Origin: RYN-230 sp963837335
GTDB taxonomy: Bacteria; Actinomycetota; Actinomycetes; Streptosporangiales; Streptosporangiaceae
DNA length: 64,000 nt
Assembly (NCBI GenBank): GCA_963837335.1
Contig: CAWINS010000023.1
Location: forward strand, 36,912 to 100,911
Direction: 5' to 3'
Positions 36,219-44,668 of this stretch are shown piece by piece (within the stretch, counting starts at the first letter, position 1; each line of letters begins with the position of its first letter). The translations under genes and the position numbers were made by a program. A model generated the notes under the pieces. It saw only the letters and a list, made by a program, of their open reading frames with translations. It did not search any database and was not told the DNA's origin.

Positions 36219-37619
36219 ATGACGGCCCAGCGCCAGACCACGGCCGAGCTGACCATCGGCATCGTCGGCCCGCACGACCTGGTGGAACGGATCATGCTGT
36301 CCGGCAGCCCGCAGTCAGGCGGGCTGCCCGGCGCGACGGCCCACCCGGCGGTCAGTTCCCCCGGGACGTCCGCCAACGGGGTCTCCGCCGCCCCGGCCCG
36401 CAGGCTTGTGGCCGCCGCATACCGCAGCGAGCAGGAGGCCGCCGACAAGGTGCAGCGGCTCGGGCCGGGTGTCGATGCCTGCCTGTTCGCCAGCCAGGTG
36501 CCTTATGAGTACGCCCGGCGGGCGGGCACGCTCCGCGTCCCGGCCACCTACGTGCCGCTGTCCGGCAGCGCGCTGTACGCGGCCTTGCTCCGCGCGACCA
36601 GGGAACTGGGCCAGGACCTCAGCCGGGTCAGTGTGGACGTGCTCAGCCGCGCCGACGTGGAGGACGCGTTCGCCGAGCTTGGCGTGCCCGTGGCGGGGGT
36701 GCACGTCCGGGAGGACGCCGCGAACGCGGCCACGCTGGCCGCGTTCCACGAGCGGCTCTGGCGGCGGGACGAGATCACCGTCGCGTTCACCTGCCTCCAG
36801 TCGGTCGCCCAGCGGCTCTCCGCCGCCGACGTGCCCGTCCGGATCCTCCGCCCCACCAGCAGCGCTATCCGGTCCGCCCTGCGCACGGCCACCCTGCTCG
36901 CCGGAAACCGGCGGCTAGAGGAGGCGCAACTCGCCGTGGCCCTGGTGGAGGTGCCCACGCTCCGGGACACCTCGCGCCGGTCCTCGCCGCGGCACGCTCG
37001 CGAGGAACTGCGGCTCACCGTGCACCGGTTCCTGGTCCAGGAAGCCCAGCGGATGCACGCGTCGGTCAGTCCGGTCAGCGATCACTGCTTCCTGGTGACC
37101 GCGACCCGGGGCTCGCTCGCCGCGGCCACCGACGGATTCCGGGTTCCCCCGTTCAGCGAGCGGGCCCGGACCGAGCTCGGCATCGCGGTGGAAGTCGGCA
37201 TCGGGATGGGACGAACGGCGCAGGATGCGGAGACCCACGCGCAGGCGGCGCTGTCCCGGTCCCACGTGGCCGCCGGGACTCGCGGCTTCGCCCTGGACCG
37301 GGAGGGGATGGCCCTGGTTCCCGCGCCCCGGCACCCGGCCGCCCCGGCCGCGGAGGCCAGCCGCCCCCGCGGCCTGGAGACCCTGTCCCGGCTGGCCGAC
37401 AAGCTGGCCGGCAGCGACAGCGCGCTCGTAGTCGACGCGGAAACCGCGGGCCGGGTGCTGGGCGTTACCGCCCGCACCGCCCGGCGGCTACTGCACAGCC
37501 TGGTCGAGGAGGGGCTGGCCTGGCCGCTGCCGCCGAGCCGGGCGCCGCAGCCGGGCCGGCCGCGCCAGTTCTACCGGCTGGTCACCGAGAAGCTGGAGCG
37601 CCGGCCCGCCGCCCGGTGA
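36219..37619 (+). CDS. Transcription regulator with sensor-like N-domain, GGDEF-like module and winged helix
   Basis: 466 residues. The N-terminal third (ELTIGIVGPHDLVERIML; later DACLFASQVPYEYARRAGT, VPATYVPLSGSALYAAL) resembles a PrpR/periplasmic-binding-like sensor. The middle (about 270-365) shows a degenerate nucleotidyl-cyclase/GGDEF-type pattern (ELGIAVEVGIGMGRTAQDAETHAQAALSRS) without an obvious catalytic GGDEF. The C-terminus (about 390-460) has a winged-helix signature: SALVVDAETAGRVLGVTARTARRLLHSLVEEGLA. It is probably a cytoplasmic, ligand-responsive DNA-binding protein. It converges with the aminotransferase gene. I do not recognise a named family, and the assignment to regulation rests on the last domain. 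Confidence 0.65.
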   Translation: MTAQRQTTAELTIGIVGPHDLVERIMLSGSPQSGGLPGATAHPAVSSPGTSANGVSAAPARRLVAAAYRSEQEAADKVQRLGPGVDACLFASQVPYEYARRAGTLRVPATYVPLSGSALYAALLRATRELGQDLSRVSVDVLSRADVEDAFAELGVPVAGVHVREDAANAATLAAFHERLWRRDEITVAFTCLQSVAQRLSAADVPVRILRPTSSAIRSALRTATLLAGNRRLEEAQLAVALVEVPTLRDTSRRSSPRHAREELRLTVHRFLVQEAQRMHASVSPVSDHCFLVTATRGSLAAATDGFRVPPFSERARTELGIAVEVGIGMGRTAQDAETHAQAALSRSHVAAGTRGFALDREGMALVPAPRHPAAPAAEASRPRGLETLSRLADKLAGSDSALVVDAETAGRVLGVTARTARRLLHSLVEEGLAWPLPPSRAPQPGRPRQFYRLVTEKLERRPAAR

Positions 37620-37642
37620 CAGACGCCCGGCGCGCAGCGGCG

Positions 37643-37850
37643 TCCGGGGGGTTCCGGGGAAGTCGGAGCACGCGCCCGCGCCGGGGTCCCAGGGGAGTCG
37701 TAGCGCGCACGCGCCGGGGAGGCGGGGCCCGCCGCAGGCGGGTGCTCGCCGAGCCGGCGTTCGGCGCGCAGCGGCGAGCGGGGGGTCCAGGGGGGTCGTC
37801 CCCCCGGACCAATACAGCGTTCGGGGGGTTCCGGGGGTCGCCCCCCGGGC
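37643..37850 (-). repeat. Dispersed G/C palindrome cluster (second copy at 52.4-52.7 kb)
   Basis: The strip between the regulator and the aminotransferase stop is filled with imperfect palindromic units of the GTCCGGGGGG-A-CGACCCCC-TGGACCCCCC type, read on the minus strand (for example 37779-37810 and 37822-37850). A core of about 107 bp at 37705-37811 matches 52487-52592 in inverted orientation with only a few differences. Likely a REP-like or MITE-like dispersed element; no ORF. Confidence 0.8.
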
Positions 37851-37854
37851 TAGC

Positions 37855-38931
37855 TCAGTTACGCCGGGGGTAGCCGCGCGCCACGGACAGGAACGCATCG
37901 TTCGCGTCGTGGTCGCCGATCGAAACCCGGGCACCCTCGGCGCCGAAGGGCCGGACCGCGACCCCGGCCTGCGCCGCGACGGCCGCGAAGTCCTGGGTGT
38001 CAGCATCGAGGCGCAGCCAGACGAAGTTGGCCTCGGTCGGCGGCACCGACCAGCCCTGCGCGAGCAGTTCCTCGCGGACCCGGGACCGCTCCTTGACCAC
38101 CGCGTCCACCCGCTCGAGCAGTTCCGCCTCGGCGCCCAGGGATGCGATGGCGGCGGCCTGCGCGACCGCGTTCACCGTGAACGGCAGCATGGTCTTGCGC
38201 ACGGCCGCGGCCACCGGCGGGTGCCCCACCAGGAAGCCGACGCGCAGCCCGGCCAGCCCGTACGCCTTGGAGAAGGTACGCAGCACGGCCACGTTCGGGC
38301 GGTCCCGGTACAGGGCCATCCCGTCCGGCACCTGCGGGTCCCGCACGTACTCGTGGTAGGCCTCATCCAGCACGACCAGGGTCTGCGCGGGGACCCGGTC
38401 CAGGAATTCCGCCAGCTCGTCCGCGTGGACCACGGTGCCGGTGGGGTTGTTCGGGTTGCAGACGAAGATGAGCCGGGTCCGGCTGGTGATCGCGTCCGCC
38501 ATGGCCGGCAGGTCGTGCGTCTCGGCCCGCAACGGCACCGTGACCGGGACCGCGGACGACAGACCGACCAGGGTCGGGTAGGCCTCGAACGAACGCCAGG
38601 CGTAGAGCACTTCCGCGTCCGGCTCACCCACGGCGCCGAGTAGCTGCTGGGTCACCCCCACCGAGCCGCAGCCCACCGCGATGTGCTCGGCCGGCACCTC
38701 GAACCGCTGCGCGATCGCCTCGGTCAGCCCGGCCGCCCCGTTGTCCGGGTAACGGTTCACGTCCAGGGCGGCCTGCGCGATGACGTCAGCGACCGAGGGC
38801 AGCGGGCCGAACGGCGATTCGTTCGAGGACAGCTTGTAGGACCGGCCGTCCGGTGCGGACACCCGCCGGCCGGGCTGGTACGGCGCGAAGTTCTCCAGTA
38901 CCGCGCGGAAGCGGGGCGATTCCTGGGACAC
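37855..38931 (-). CDS. Aromatic amino acid/histidinol-phosphate-type aminotransferase
   Basis: PLP-dependent class I/II aminotransferase, about 358 residues, related to HisC and the actinobacterial phenylalanine/aromatic aminotransferase Pat. Start GTG 38931 (VSQESPRFRAVLENFAPYQPGR) follows a strong GGGGAGG site. Motifs: LSSNESPFGPLP, CGSVGVTQQLLGA, FVCNPNNPTGTV, VLDEAYHEYV, and the Schiff-base Lys in TFSKAYGLAGLRVGFLV. With no other his genes close by, the aromatic (Pat) role is preferred over HisC, though the sequence alone does not settle it. Confidence 0.88.
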   Translation of the reverse strand: MSQESPRFRAVLENFAPYQPGRRVSAPDGRSYKLSSNESPFGPLPSVADVIAQAALDVNRYPDNGAAGLTEAIAQRFEVPAEHIAVGCGSVGVTQQLLGAVGEPDAEVLYAWRSFEAYPTLVGLSSAVPVTVPLRAETHDLPAMADAITSRTRLIFVCNPNNPTGTVVHADELAEFLDRVPAQTLVVLDEAYHEYVRDPQVPDGMALYRDRPNVAVLRTFSKAYGLAGLRVGFLVGHPPVAAAVRKTMLPFTVNAVAQAAAIASLGAEAELLERVDAVVKERSRVREELLAQGWSVPPTEANFVWLRLDADTQDFAAVAAQAGVAVRPFGAEGARVSIGDHDANDAFLSVARGYPRRN

Positions 38932-39134
38932 CGGTGTCCTCCCCTCGGCGACAACCAGCACATCCTAGCTGGACCGCCAGGCCGCGAAGATCGTGCTGCT
39001 CAACGCCCATCACCCTGCGCTGCCTCAGAGGGGATCGTAACCGGGCCGGGATTGACGGCCTGACTGGTGTGAGTTCTGATCAAAGAGGGTCACCCGGGAG
39101 CAGCCGCGGTGGGCAGGCCTTCAGGGGGCGGTGC

Positions 39135-41036
39135 GTGTCCTCGCATCTGGTCGGCAGAAGGGCGGTGCTCGCCGCGATCGGCGGCGGGGCGGCCGGGGCC
39201 TGGCTGGGCAGTATCCTCCCCGGGCGGCTGAGTGCCGCGTCGGGCAACTGGTCGAGCGGGTACGTCCCGGACGGAACCGCCGGGCTCACGGCGGCGTTCC
39301 CGCTGTCCGCAGTCCGGCTGCTGGACAGCCCGATGCGCGCGAACCAGGCGCGGAACACGAACTACCTCATGTTCGTCGATCCGGACCGGCTGCTGCACAC
39401 CTTCCGGCTGAACTACGGCCTGCCGTCGTCCGCCCAGCCGTGCGGCGGCTGGGAGGCGCCGGGATCCCTGGTCCGCGGGCACTGCACCGGGCATCTGATG
39501 TCGGGGCTCGCCCTCACCTATGCCAACACGGGGAACCAGGCCGCCGCGGACAAGGGCGCCTACCTGGTGGAGCAGCTGGCCCGGTACCAGGCCCGGGATC
39601 GCGCGGCGGGCTTCCACGACGGGTACCTGTCGGCCTTCCCGGAGACCTTCTTCGACCGGCTCGAAGCGGGCCTGCCGGTCTGGTCGCCCTACTACATGAT
39701 CCACAAGATCATGGCCGGGCTGATCGACCAGCATGAGCTGGCCGGGAACACCCGGGCCCTGGAGGTGGCGGCCCGGCTCGGCGACTGGGTCGGGTGGCGC
39801 ACGGGCCGGCTCTCCTACTCGCACATGCAGCGGATCCTGAATGTCGAGCACGGCGGGCTCGCCGAGTCGCTGACCAATCTGTACCGGCTGACCTGGGACG
39901 AGAGTTACCTGCGCACGGCGCAGCGGTTCTACCACGCCCGGGTCTTCGACCCTCTGGCCCGCGGCCAGGACGACCTGGACGGCCTGCACGCGAACACCAA
40001 CATCCCGAAGATGATCGCCTGCGTCCGGATCTGGGAGGAAACCGGGGACTCCCGCTACCACGACATCGCCGCCAACTTCTGGCGGATCGTCACCGGCCAC
40101 CATGCCTACGTCATCGGCGGCACCAGCAACTGGGAGCACTGGCATGCGCCCGACGTGATCGCTGGCCAGCTGAGCAACCGCACCTGCGAGAACTGCTGCA
40201 GCTACAACATGCTGAAGCTGACCCGGCTGCTGCATTTCCACCAGCCGCACCGGGTGGACCTGCTCGACTACTACGAGCGGACGCTGTTCAACCAGATGCT
40301 GGGTGAGCAGGACCCGCGGTCGGCACACGGCTTCAACATCTATTACACGGGATTGTCACCAGCCGCATTCAAGCGCCAGCCGCCGTTCATGGGCACCAAC
40401 CCCGACGTCTACTCGACCAATTACCACAATTTCTCCTGCGACGACGCGACCGGAATGGAAACCCAGTCCAAGTTCGCGGACACCGTCTACTCCCGGGACA
40501 CCCGCGGGCTGTTCGTCAACCTGTTCGTCCCGTCCGAGGTCAGCTGGGCGGCGGCGGGCATGACGATCCGGCAGTCCACCGGGTTCCCGGACGAGCCCGC
40601 CACCCACCTCAGGGTGGTATCCGGCTCGGCCCGGATGGCGGTGCGGGTCCGGCTGCCTGGCTGGCTGGCCGGCCCGGCCCGGGCCTGGGTGAACGGCGAG
40701 CCGCTACCCGGCCCGCACACCCCGGGAACATGGCTGGTCATCGAGCGGCAGTGGCGGCCCGGTGACCGGGTGGACGTGAGCCTGCCGATGACGCTCGCGC
40801 TGAACCGGACGCCGGACCAGCCCGCGGTGCAGGCCGTCACCTACGGCCCGGTCGTGCTCAGCGGCGGCTACGGCGGCGTGGAGTCCATGTTCATGCCCGG
40901 GCTGAATCCCGGGTCAGTGACCCGGATCCCGGGGCGGCTGCTGCGCTTCCAGGCGACGGCGAGCGGCCGCCCGGTCACCCTCATCCCGATCGCGCGGATG
41001 CAGCACCAGCATTACAACGTGTACTGGCTGACGTAG
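39135..41036 (+). CDS. Secreted GH127/DUF1680-type glycoside hydrolase (beta-L-arabinofuranosidase-like)
   Basis: About 633 residues with a Tat-like signal (VGRRAVLAAIGGGAAGAWLG). The (alpha/alpha)6 barrel has family motifs such as SPYYMIHKIMAGLIDQ, LDGLHANTNIPKMIAC, and the ENCCSYNMLKLTRLL region (near 351) that supplies a Glu and a Cys of the zinc site. The second zinc/nucleophile block reads FSCDDATGMETQSKF. The first Cys (about 435) is kept, but the second position, commonly Cys in characterised GH127, is Asp (436). A beta-sandwich with VRLPGWLAGPARAWVNGE follows. GTG 39135 is chosen for its nearby AGGGGG. Probably removes plant-derived sugars outside the cell. Confidence 0.85.
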   Translation: MSSHLVGRRAVLAAIGGGAAGAWLGSILPGRLSAASGNWSSGYVPDGTAGLTAAFPLSAVRLLDSPMRANQARNTNYLMFVDPDRLLHTFRLNYGLPSSAQPCGGWEAPGSLVRGHCTGHLMSGLALTYANTGNQAAADKGAYLVEQLARYQARDRAAGFHDGYLSAFPETFFDRLEAGLPVWSPYYMIHKIMAGLIDQHELAGNTRALEVAARLGDWVGWRTGRLSYSHMQRILNVEHGGLAESLTNLYRLTWDESYLRTAQRFYHARVFDPLARGQDDLDGLHANTNIPKMIACVRIWEETGDSRYHDIAANFWRIVTGHHAYVIGGTSNWEHWHAPDVIAGQLSNRTCENCCSYNMLKLTRLLHFHQPHRVDLLDYYERTLFNQMLGEQDPRSAHGFNIYYTGLSPAAFKRQPPFMGTNPDVYSTNYHNFSCDDATGMETQSKFADTVYSRDTRGLFVNLFVPSEVSWAAAGMTIRQSTGFPDEPATHLRVVSGSARMAVRVRLPGWLAGPARAWVNGEPLPGPHTPGTWLVIERQWRPGDRVDVSLPMTLALNRTPDQPAVQAVTYGPVVLSGGYGGVESMFMPGLNPGSVTRIPGRLLRFQATASGRPVTLIPIARMQHQHYNVYWLT

Positions 41037-41097
41037 CCGGCTGGGTCCGGCGGGGTTGGGTCTGCCCGGCGGGAGAGCCGGTAGGTAGAGTGACTTC

Positions 41098-41463
41098 GTG
41101 AACCGACTGGGCGAACTCGAACGCGCCATCATGGACGTTCTCTGGGAAAGCGAGACTCAGCTCACCGTACGCCAGGTTGGCAGTAGGCTTACCGACCGGG
41201 ATCTGGCTCACACCACGGTGATGACCGTCCTGGACCGATTGGCCAAGAAAGGGTTCGCCCGGCGAGAGCGGGACGGACGGGCCTGGCTGTACCGCGCCGC
41301 AGCGAGCCGGGAAGCATATGTCACCGAACTTATGCTTTTCGCCCTCGACCAGACCGGCGACCGGTCGGCCGCGCTCGCGAGTTTCGCCCGCCGTGTGTCG
41401 GGTAGCGAGGCACGGGTGCTGCGTCGAGCCCTGGAGACAGGCGGAGATCCCGCCGGGAGCTGA
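41098..41463 (+). CDS. BlaI/MecI/CopY-family repressor
   Basis: 121 residues. Winged-helix domain LGELERAIMDVLWESETQLTVRQVG ... HTTVMTVLDRLAKKGFARRER, then a dimerisation tail (ALASFARRVSGSEARVLRRAL). Repressors of this family are inactivated by proteolysis by a BlaR1/MecR1-like M56 sensor protease, and the next gene encodes such a protease 6 bases later. GTG start at 41098. Targets here are unknown; it may regulate its own operon. No beta-lactamase gene is adjacent. Confidence 0.92.
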   Translation: MNRLGELERAIMDVLWESETQLTVRQVGSRLTDRDLAHTTVMTVLDRLAKKGFARRERDGRAWLYRAAASREAYVTELMLFALDQTGDRSAALASFARRVSGSEARVLRRALETGGDPAGS

Positions 41464-41469
41464 CTTTCC

Positions 41470-42441
41470 GTGCTTTCCCCAGTCCTGGTTCTGGCTACCG
41501 TCGCGGTGGGCCTGGTACCCGCCGCCGCGGAACTAGCCAGCGCCCGCTGGCCATGCCGGTCACCGGCGGCGGCCATCATGCTGTGGCAGGCCATGGGGCT
41601 GGGCTGGGGAGTCGCCGCGATCGGCACCCTGGCGGCACTCGGCGCGGACCCGGAAGGACCCGGGGTCGCGGGCGGCGCATTCACGGTCCTGGATCGCGCG
41701 GTCCGCGACGTGACCGGCGAGATACGGCCACCCGGCCTGACAGCGGGGATGCGGCTGCTCTGCCTGGGCGCCTCGGCGGCGTTGCTCGCCCTGCTGTGCT
41801 GGGTCCTGATCGCCTCGGCCGGGGCGGTACTGCGGGACCGCCGGCGCCACCGGGCGCTGCTGAGCCTGCTGGCGCACGGCGATCCGAAGGTCCCCGGCGC
41901 CCTGGTCGTCGACTATCCCGCCGCGGCTGCCTACTGCGTACCCGGGCTGCGCTCCCGCATCGTGATCAGCGCAGGCGCGCTCGACCTGCTGGATCAGGCG
42001 GAATTGGCCGCGGTCCTGGCCCACGAGCGAGCGCATCTGCGGGAGCGGCACGACCTGGTGCTGCTGCCGTTCACCGCCCTGGCCCGGGCCTTCCCCTGGT
42101 CGGTACTGGTGCAGCGGTCCTACGCGTCGGTCGCGCTGCTGGTCGAGATGCTCGCGGACGACCACGCCGCGCGGCAGCGGCCGGCCCGGGAACTCGTCAC
42201 CGCGCTGATCCGGGTCGGCGCCGCGGGCACGCCGGGCACACCGGCCGGCACGCTGGCCGTGGCGGACGAGGACGGGGCTGGGGGCGGAAGCCGCGCGGAG
42301 GGCGAGAGCGGGGTGACCGCCCGGGTGGAGCGGCTGCTCACGCCGAGGCCGGGGCTCGGCCTGGCGGCCCGGATTCTGGTCTGCAGCACGGCCGCCGCGC
42401 TGGTCGTGGTCCCGGCCGCGCTCCTGGTGATGCCGCTCTAG
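41470..42441 (+). CDS. M56-family membrane metalloprotease (BlaR1-like)
   Basis: 323 residues: membrane helices at the start (about 2-22, 33-58, 97-121) and end (about 298-320), with the zinc protease motif HERAH (185-189, HExxH) in VLAHERAHLRERHDLVLLP. The E residue further on (SVALLVEMLADDHAAR) would be the third ligand region. No beta-lactam sensor domain follows the last helix, so the signal is unknown. GTG start, 6 bases after the BlaI-like gene, making a classical repressor-protease pair. Confidence 0.9.
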   Translation: MLSPVLVLATVAVGLVPAAAELASARWPCRSPAAAIMLWQAMGLGWGVAAIGTLAALGADPEGPGVAGGAFTVLDRAVRDVTGEIRPPGLTAGMRLLCLGASAALLALLCWVLIASAGAVLRDRRRHRALLSLLAHGDPKVPGALVVDYPAAAAYCVPGLRSRIVISAGALDLLDQAELAAVLAHERAHLRERHDLVLLPFTALARAFPWSVLVQRSYASVALLVEMLADDHAARQRPARELVTALIRVGAAGTPGTPAGTLAVADEDGAGGGSRAEGESGVTARVERLLTPRPGLGLAARILVCSTAAALVVVPAALLVMPL

Positions 42442-42475
42442 GCGGCGTCCTCAGCCCCTCCACCCGCGGACCGGG

Positions 42476-43204
42476 TCAGGCTGGCCCGCGGTCGGCGACC
42501 TGGATCCGGACCCGGCGGAATCCCTTGCCCTTGTTCTCGATCTTGACCACCTGGATTCCCCCGACCTGGCGGGTCGAGGCGACGTGCGTACCGCCGTCCG
42601 CCTGCTGGTCGAGGCCGACGATGTCGATGATCCGCACCTCCTTGACCTCCGGCGGGACCAGGTTGGTGGCGGTGCGGATGATGTCCGGGATGGCAAACGC
42701 CTGATCGCGCGGGAGTACCCGGACGTCGATCCGGCGGTCCGCGGCGAGTTCTACGTTGCACGCGGCCTCGACGGCCTCCCGGAAACCGGGCGGGACCTCG
42801 GTCAGGTTGAAGTCCATCCGCGCGGTCAGGGGCTCCATATTCCCACCGGTCACTAGCGCACCGAAGTCCCGGAAGACCACGCCGCCGAGCACGTGCAGCG
42901 CAGTGTGGGTGCGCATCAGCGCGGTGCGGCGTTCGTCTTCGACGGCGCCGCGGACCGCGGTACCGGCCGGCGGCAACGGGTCGCCCTCGGCGGGGATCAG
43001 GTAAAGGTCATCACCCTTGCGGGCGCCCACGATCCGGGTCTGCACGCCACCCCACAGCAGCACCCCGTGGTCGGGTGGCTGGCCACCACCGCCGGGATAG
43101 AAGGCCGAGGAGTCCAGCACGATCCCATCCGGGCCGGACGCGAGCACGACCGCGTCCCACTCGCGGAGCGACTGATCGTCCAGTTCGAGCCGGTGGGTGC
43201 GCAC
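42476..43204 (-). CDS. Alanyl-tRNA editing protein (AlaX-like)
   Basis: 242 residues. It deacylates mischarged Ser- or Gly-tRNA-Ala in trans. The N-terminal AlaRS-like beta-barrel (SSAFYPGGGGQPPDHGVL) and the editing domain with MRTHTALHVLGG (His100, His104) are clear, as is VRIIDIVGLDQQADGGTHVAST. The zinc site is HxxxH plus CxxxH in many relatives. Here the Cys position is Asp203 in DGGTH, which also occurs in some free-standing AlaX forms (my recollection; check by alignment). It is the last gene of a minus-strand run. Confidence 0.88.
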   Translation of the reverse strand: MRTHRLELDDQSLREWDAVVLASGPDGIVLDSSAFYPGGGGQPPDHGVLLWGGVQTRIVGARKGDDLYLIPAEGDPLPPAGTAVRGAVEDERRTALMRTHTALHVLGGVVFRDFGALVTGGNMEPLTARMDFNLTEVPPGFREAVEAACNVELAADRRIDVRVLPRDQAFAIPDIIRTATNLVPPEVKEVRIIDIVGLDQQADGGTHVASTRQVGGIQVVKIENKGKGFRRVRIQVADRGPA

Positions 43205-43213
43205 GGCCGGGTG

Positions 43214-43543
43214 TTACCAGGGGCCGTAGGGGCCGGAACTGCTGCTTCCACCGGTACCGCCGTACTCCCTGACCTTGGGCCGCACGTCGGTGAGGTAGAT
43301 GGCCGAGGCCACGAAGGCCGCGATCGGCAGGATGCCCACGGCACCGAAGCCGCCGGACAGGACGCCGAGGTAGAGTCCGATCACCGCGGCCACGCCGAGG
43401 ATGATCAGCCAGAGCGGCTTGGTCTGCTTGCCGGCCGCCACGAATGCTTTCGAGGGACGACGCAGTGCGTCCACGAAGCCCCAAACCTCGCAGACAAAGG
43501 CGGCGATCGCCAGTATCTCGAGGAACCAGTAGAGCGGGCTCAT
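43214..43543 (-). CDS. DUF2516 family small membrane protein
   Basis: 109 residues with three to four hydrophobic segments (MSPLYWFLEILAIAAFVCEV; PLWLIILGVAAVIGLYLGVL; VGILPIAAFVASAIYLTDV) and the DUF2516 pattern DALRRPSKAFVAAGKQTKPLW. The tail is Gly/Ser-rich (GGTGGSSSSGPYGPW). ATG 43543 has a good AGGAG. In M. tuberculosis the homologue (Rv0476) follows hbhA and an XRE gene; the same order is seen here. Function unknown. Confidence 0.88.
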   Translation of the reverse strand: MSPLYWFLEILAIAAFVCEVWGFVDALRRPSKAFVAAGKQTKPLWLIILGVAAVIGLYLGVLSGGFGAVGILPIAAFVASAIYLTDVRPKVREYGGTGGSSSSGPYGPW

Positions 43544-43649
43544 CGCTCCTGTGTTCAGCAACACGACATCAGGCTATCCGGTCCGGGCGGGAACCGGAAC
43601 CAAAGCCCGTCTCCCGCCCGGCCTGCAGCGTCTGGCTGCGCACGGATGG

Positions 43650-43958
43650 TCAGCTCTTCTTGCCCGCGGCGCCCTTGCCGGGCAGCGCGGTCTTCCCGTT
43701 GAGCACCCGGGCGCCGTGCATGGCGAGCTTGTCGTACTCCTGGACCGCCTTGGTGCGCGCGGTCGTCATGTACTCGGTGGCCCGGGCGGGCAGGGCCGCC
43801 AGCGAGCCGTCGCTGCGCCACCGGGTGATCCGGGCGGGCAGCTCACGCAGGGCCTCGGAAGCCAGGACCCCGGCCCCGGCGGCGGCCTGCACCGGCTTGC
43901 TGCCGGCCAGCTTGCGCACCTCGGTCTTCACGTCAAGAGTGCTGCGATTCATGGTCAT
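43650..43958 (-). CDS. Short HbhA-like helical protein
   Basis: 102 residues: MTMNRSTLDVKTEVRKLAGS, then helical Ala/Arg-rich segments (LRELPARITRWRSDGSLAALPARATEYMTTARTK) and a basic tail GKGAAGKKS. Its position between an XRE gene and DUF2516 equals that of the mycobacterial heparin-binding haemagglutinin HbhA, and the spacing of Leu-Pro and Tyr residues is similar. It lacks the long Lys/Ala/Pro repeat tail and about half the coiled coil. The ATG directly follows the XRE stop, with AGGAAGGA as ribosome site. Homology to HbhA is an inference. Confidence 0.6.
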   Translation of the reverse strand: MTMNRSTLDVKTEVRKLAGSKPVQAAAGAGVLASEALRELPARITRWRSDGSLAALPARATEYMTTARTKAVQEYDKLAMHGARVLNGKTALPGKGAAGKKS

Positions 43959-44594
43959 TCATCCTTCCTGGTCCGCCCGTCCCGGCAGACCCGCTGAGTC
44001 AGGCGGGCTGGCCGCCTCGTTGGTGCCCAGCGGCTCCGCTGCCGCGAGGGGGTCATCATCTTCTTCATCGAGTCCTGCGCCGTCCGGGCTGGTCGCCTGC
44101 TTCCAGGCACCCCGGGCGGGTTTGCCTACCAGGGGTGCCTCGGCATCCCGCGCGCGAGCGGCCTCCGCCGCAGCCTGGGCCGCGGTGGCCTCGGCTGCGG
44201 CCGCCTGGATCGCGGCCGCCTCCGCCGCCACGGCGGCGTCCTCGAGTTCCTCCGGCGCCTGCGCCGCGGCCTCCCTGCGGAACGAGTCGTAGATCTCCAG
44301 CAGCACCTGCTTCTGCCGCTCGGTCAGTTCCGGCGCGGCCAGCACCGCGGCCCGGACCCCCGAGTCCGGCGGCCGGTCCTCCAGGATCCCGGCCTGCACG
44401 TACAGAGCCTCCGCGGAGATCCGCAGACCCTTGGCGATCTGCTGCAGGATCTCGGCGCTGGGCCGCCGCACGCCGCGCTCGATCTGGCTCAGGTACGGGT
44501 TGGAAACCCCGGCCTGGGACGCCAGCTGGCGCAGCGAGATCTTCGCCTGCTCCCGTTGCTCCTTGATGTATTCACCGATGGAGCTGACTCGCAT
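43959..44594 (-). CDS. XRE-family transcriptional regulator
   Basis: About 211 residues. Helix-turn-helix near the start: IKEQREQAKISLRQLASQAGVSNPYLSQIERGVRRPSAEILQQIAKGLRIS. A linker and an Ala/Glu-rich helical region follow (EDAAVAAEAAAIQAAAAEAT), then an acidic tail (LDEEDDDPLAAAEPL). ATG 44594 (MRVSSIGEYI) is preferred over the GTG three codons earlier. Homologous in position to Rv0474. Likely regulates the short HbhA-like gene directly downstream. Confidence 0.88.
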   Translation of the reverse strand: MRVSSIGEYIKEQREQAKISLRQLASQAGVSNPYLSQIERGVRRPSAEILQQIAKGLRISAEALYVQAGILEDRPPDSGVRAAVLAAPELTERQKQVLLEIYDSFRREAAAQAPEELEDAAVAAEAAAIQAAAAEATAAQAAAEAARARDAEAPLVGKPARGAWKQATSPDGAGLDEEDDDPLAAAEPLGTNEAASPPDSAGLPGRADQEG

Positions 44595-44668
44595 AGGACT
44601 CACACATTCAGTGAATCAAACAGTGCTTGCTTTTGCAAACGCCCAGCAAGCACCCCAGGCTGGCGGCC

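Noticed and set aside
37841..37870. tRNA-like start GGGCTAGCTCAGTT
   Set aside because: It overlaps the aminotransferase stop codon, lacks the following GGTAGAGC and any anticodon/T-arm pairing; it is part of the palindrome cluster.
41098..42441. Beta-lactam resistance operon
   Set aside because: BlaI/M56 pair is present but no penicillin-sensor domain and no beta-lactamase; such pairs are common in actinobacteria.
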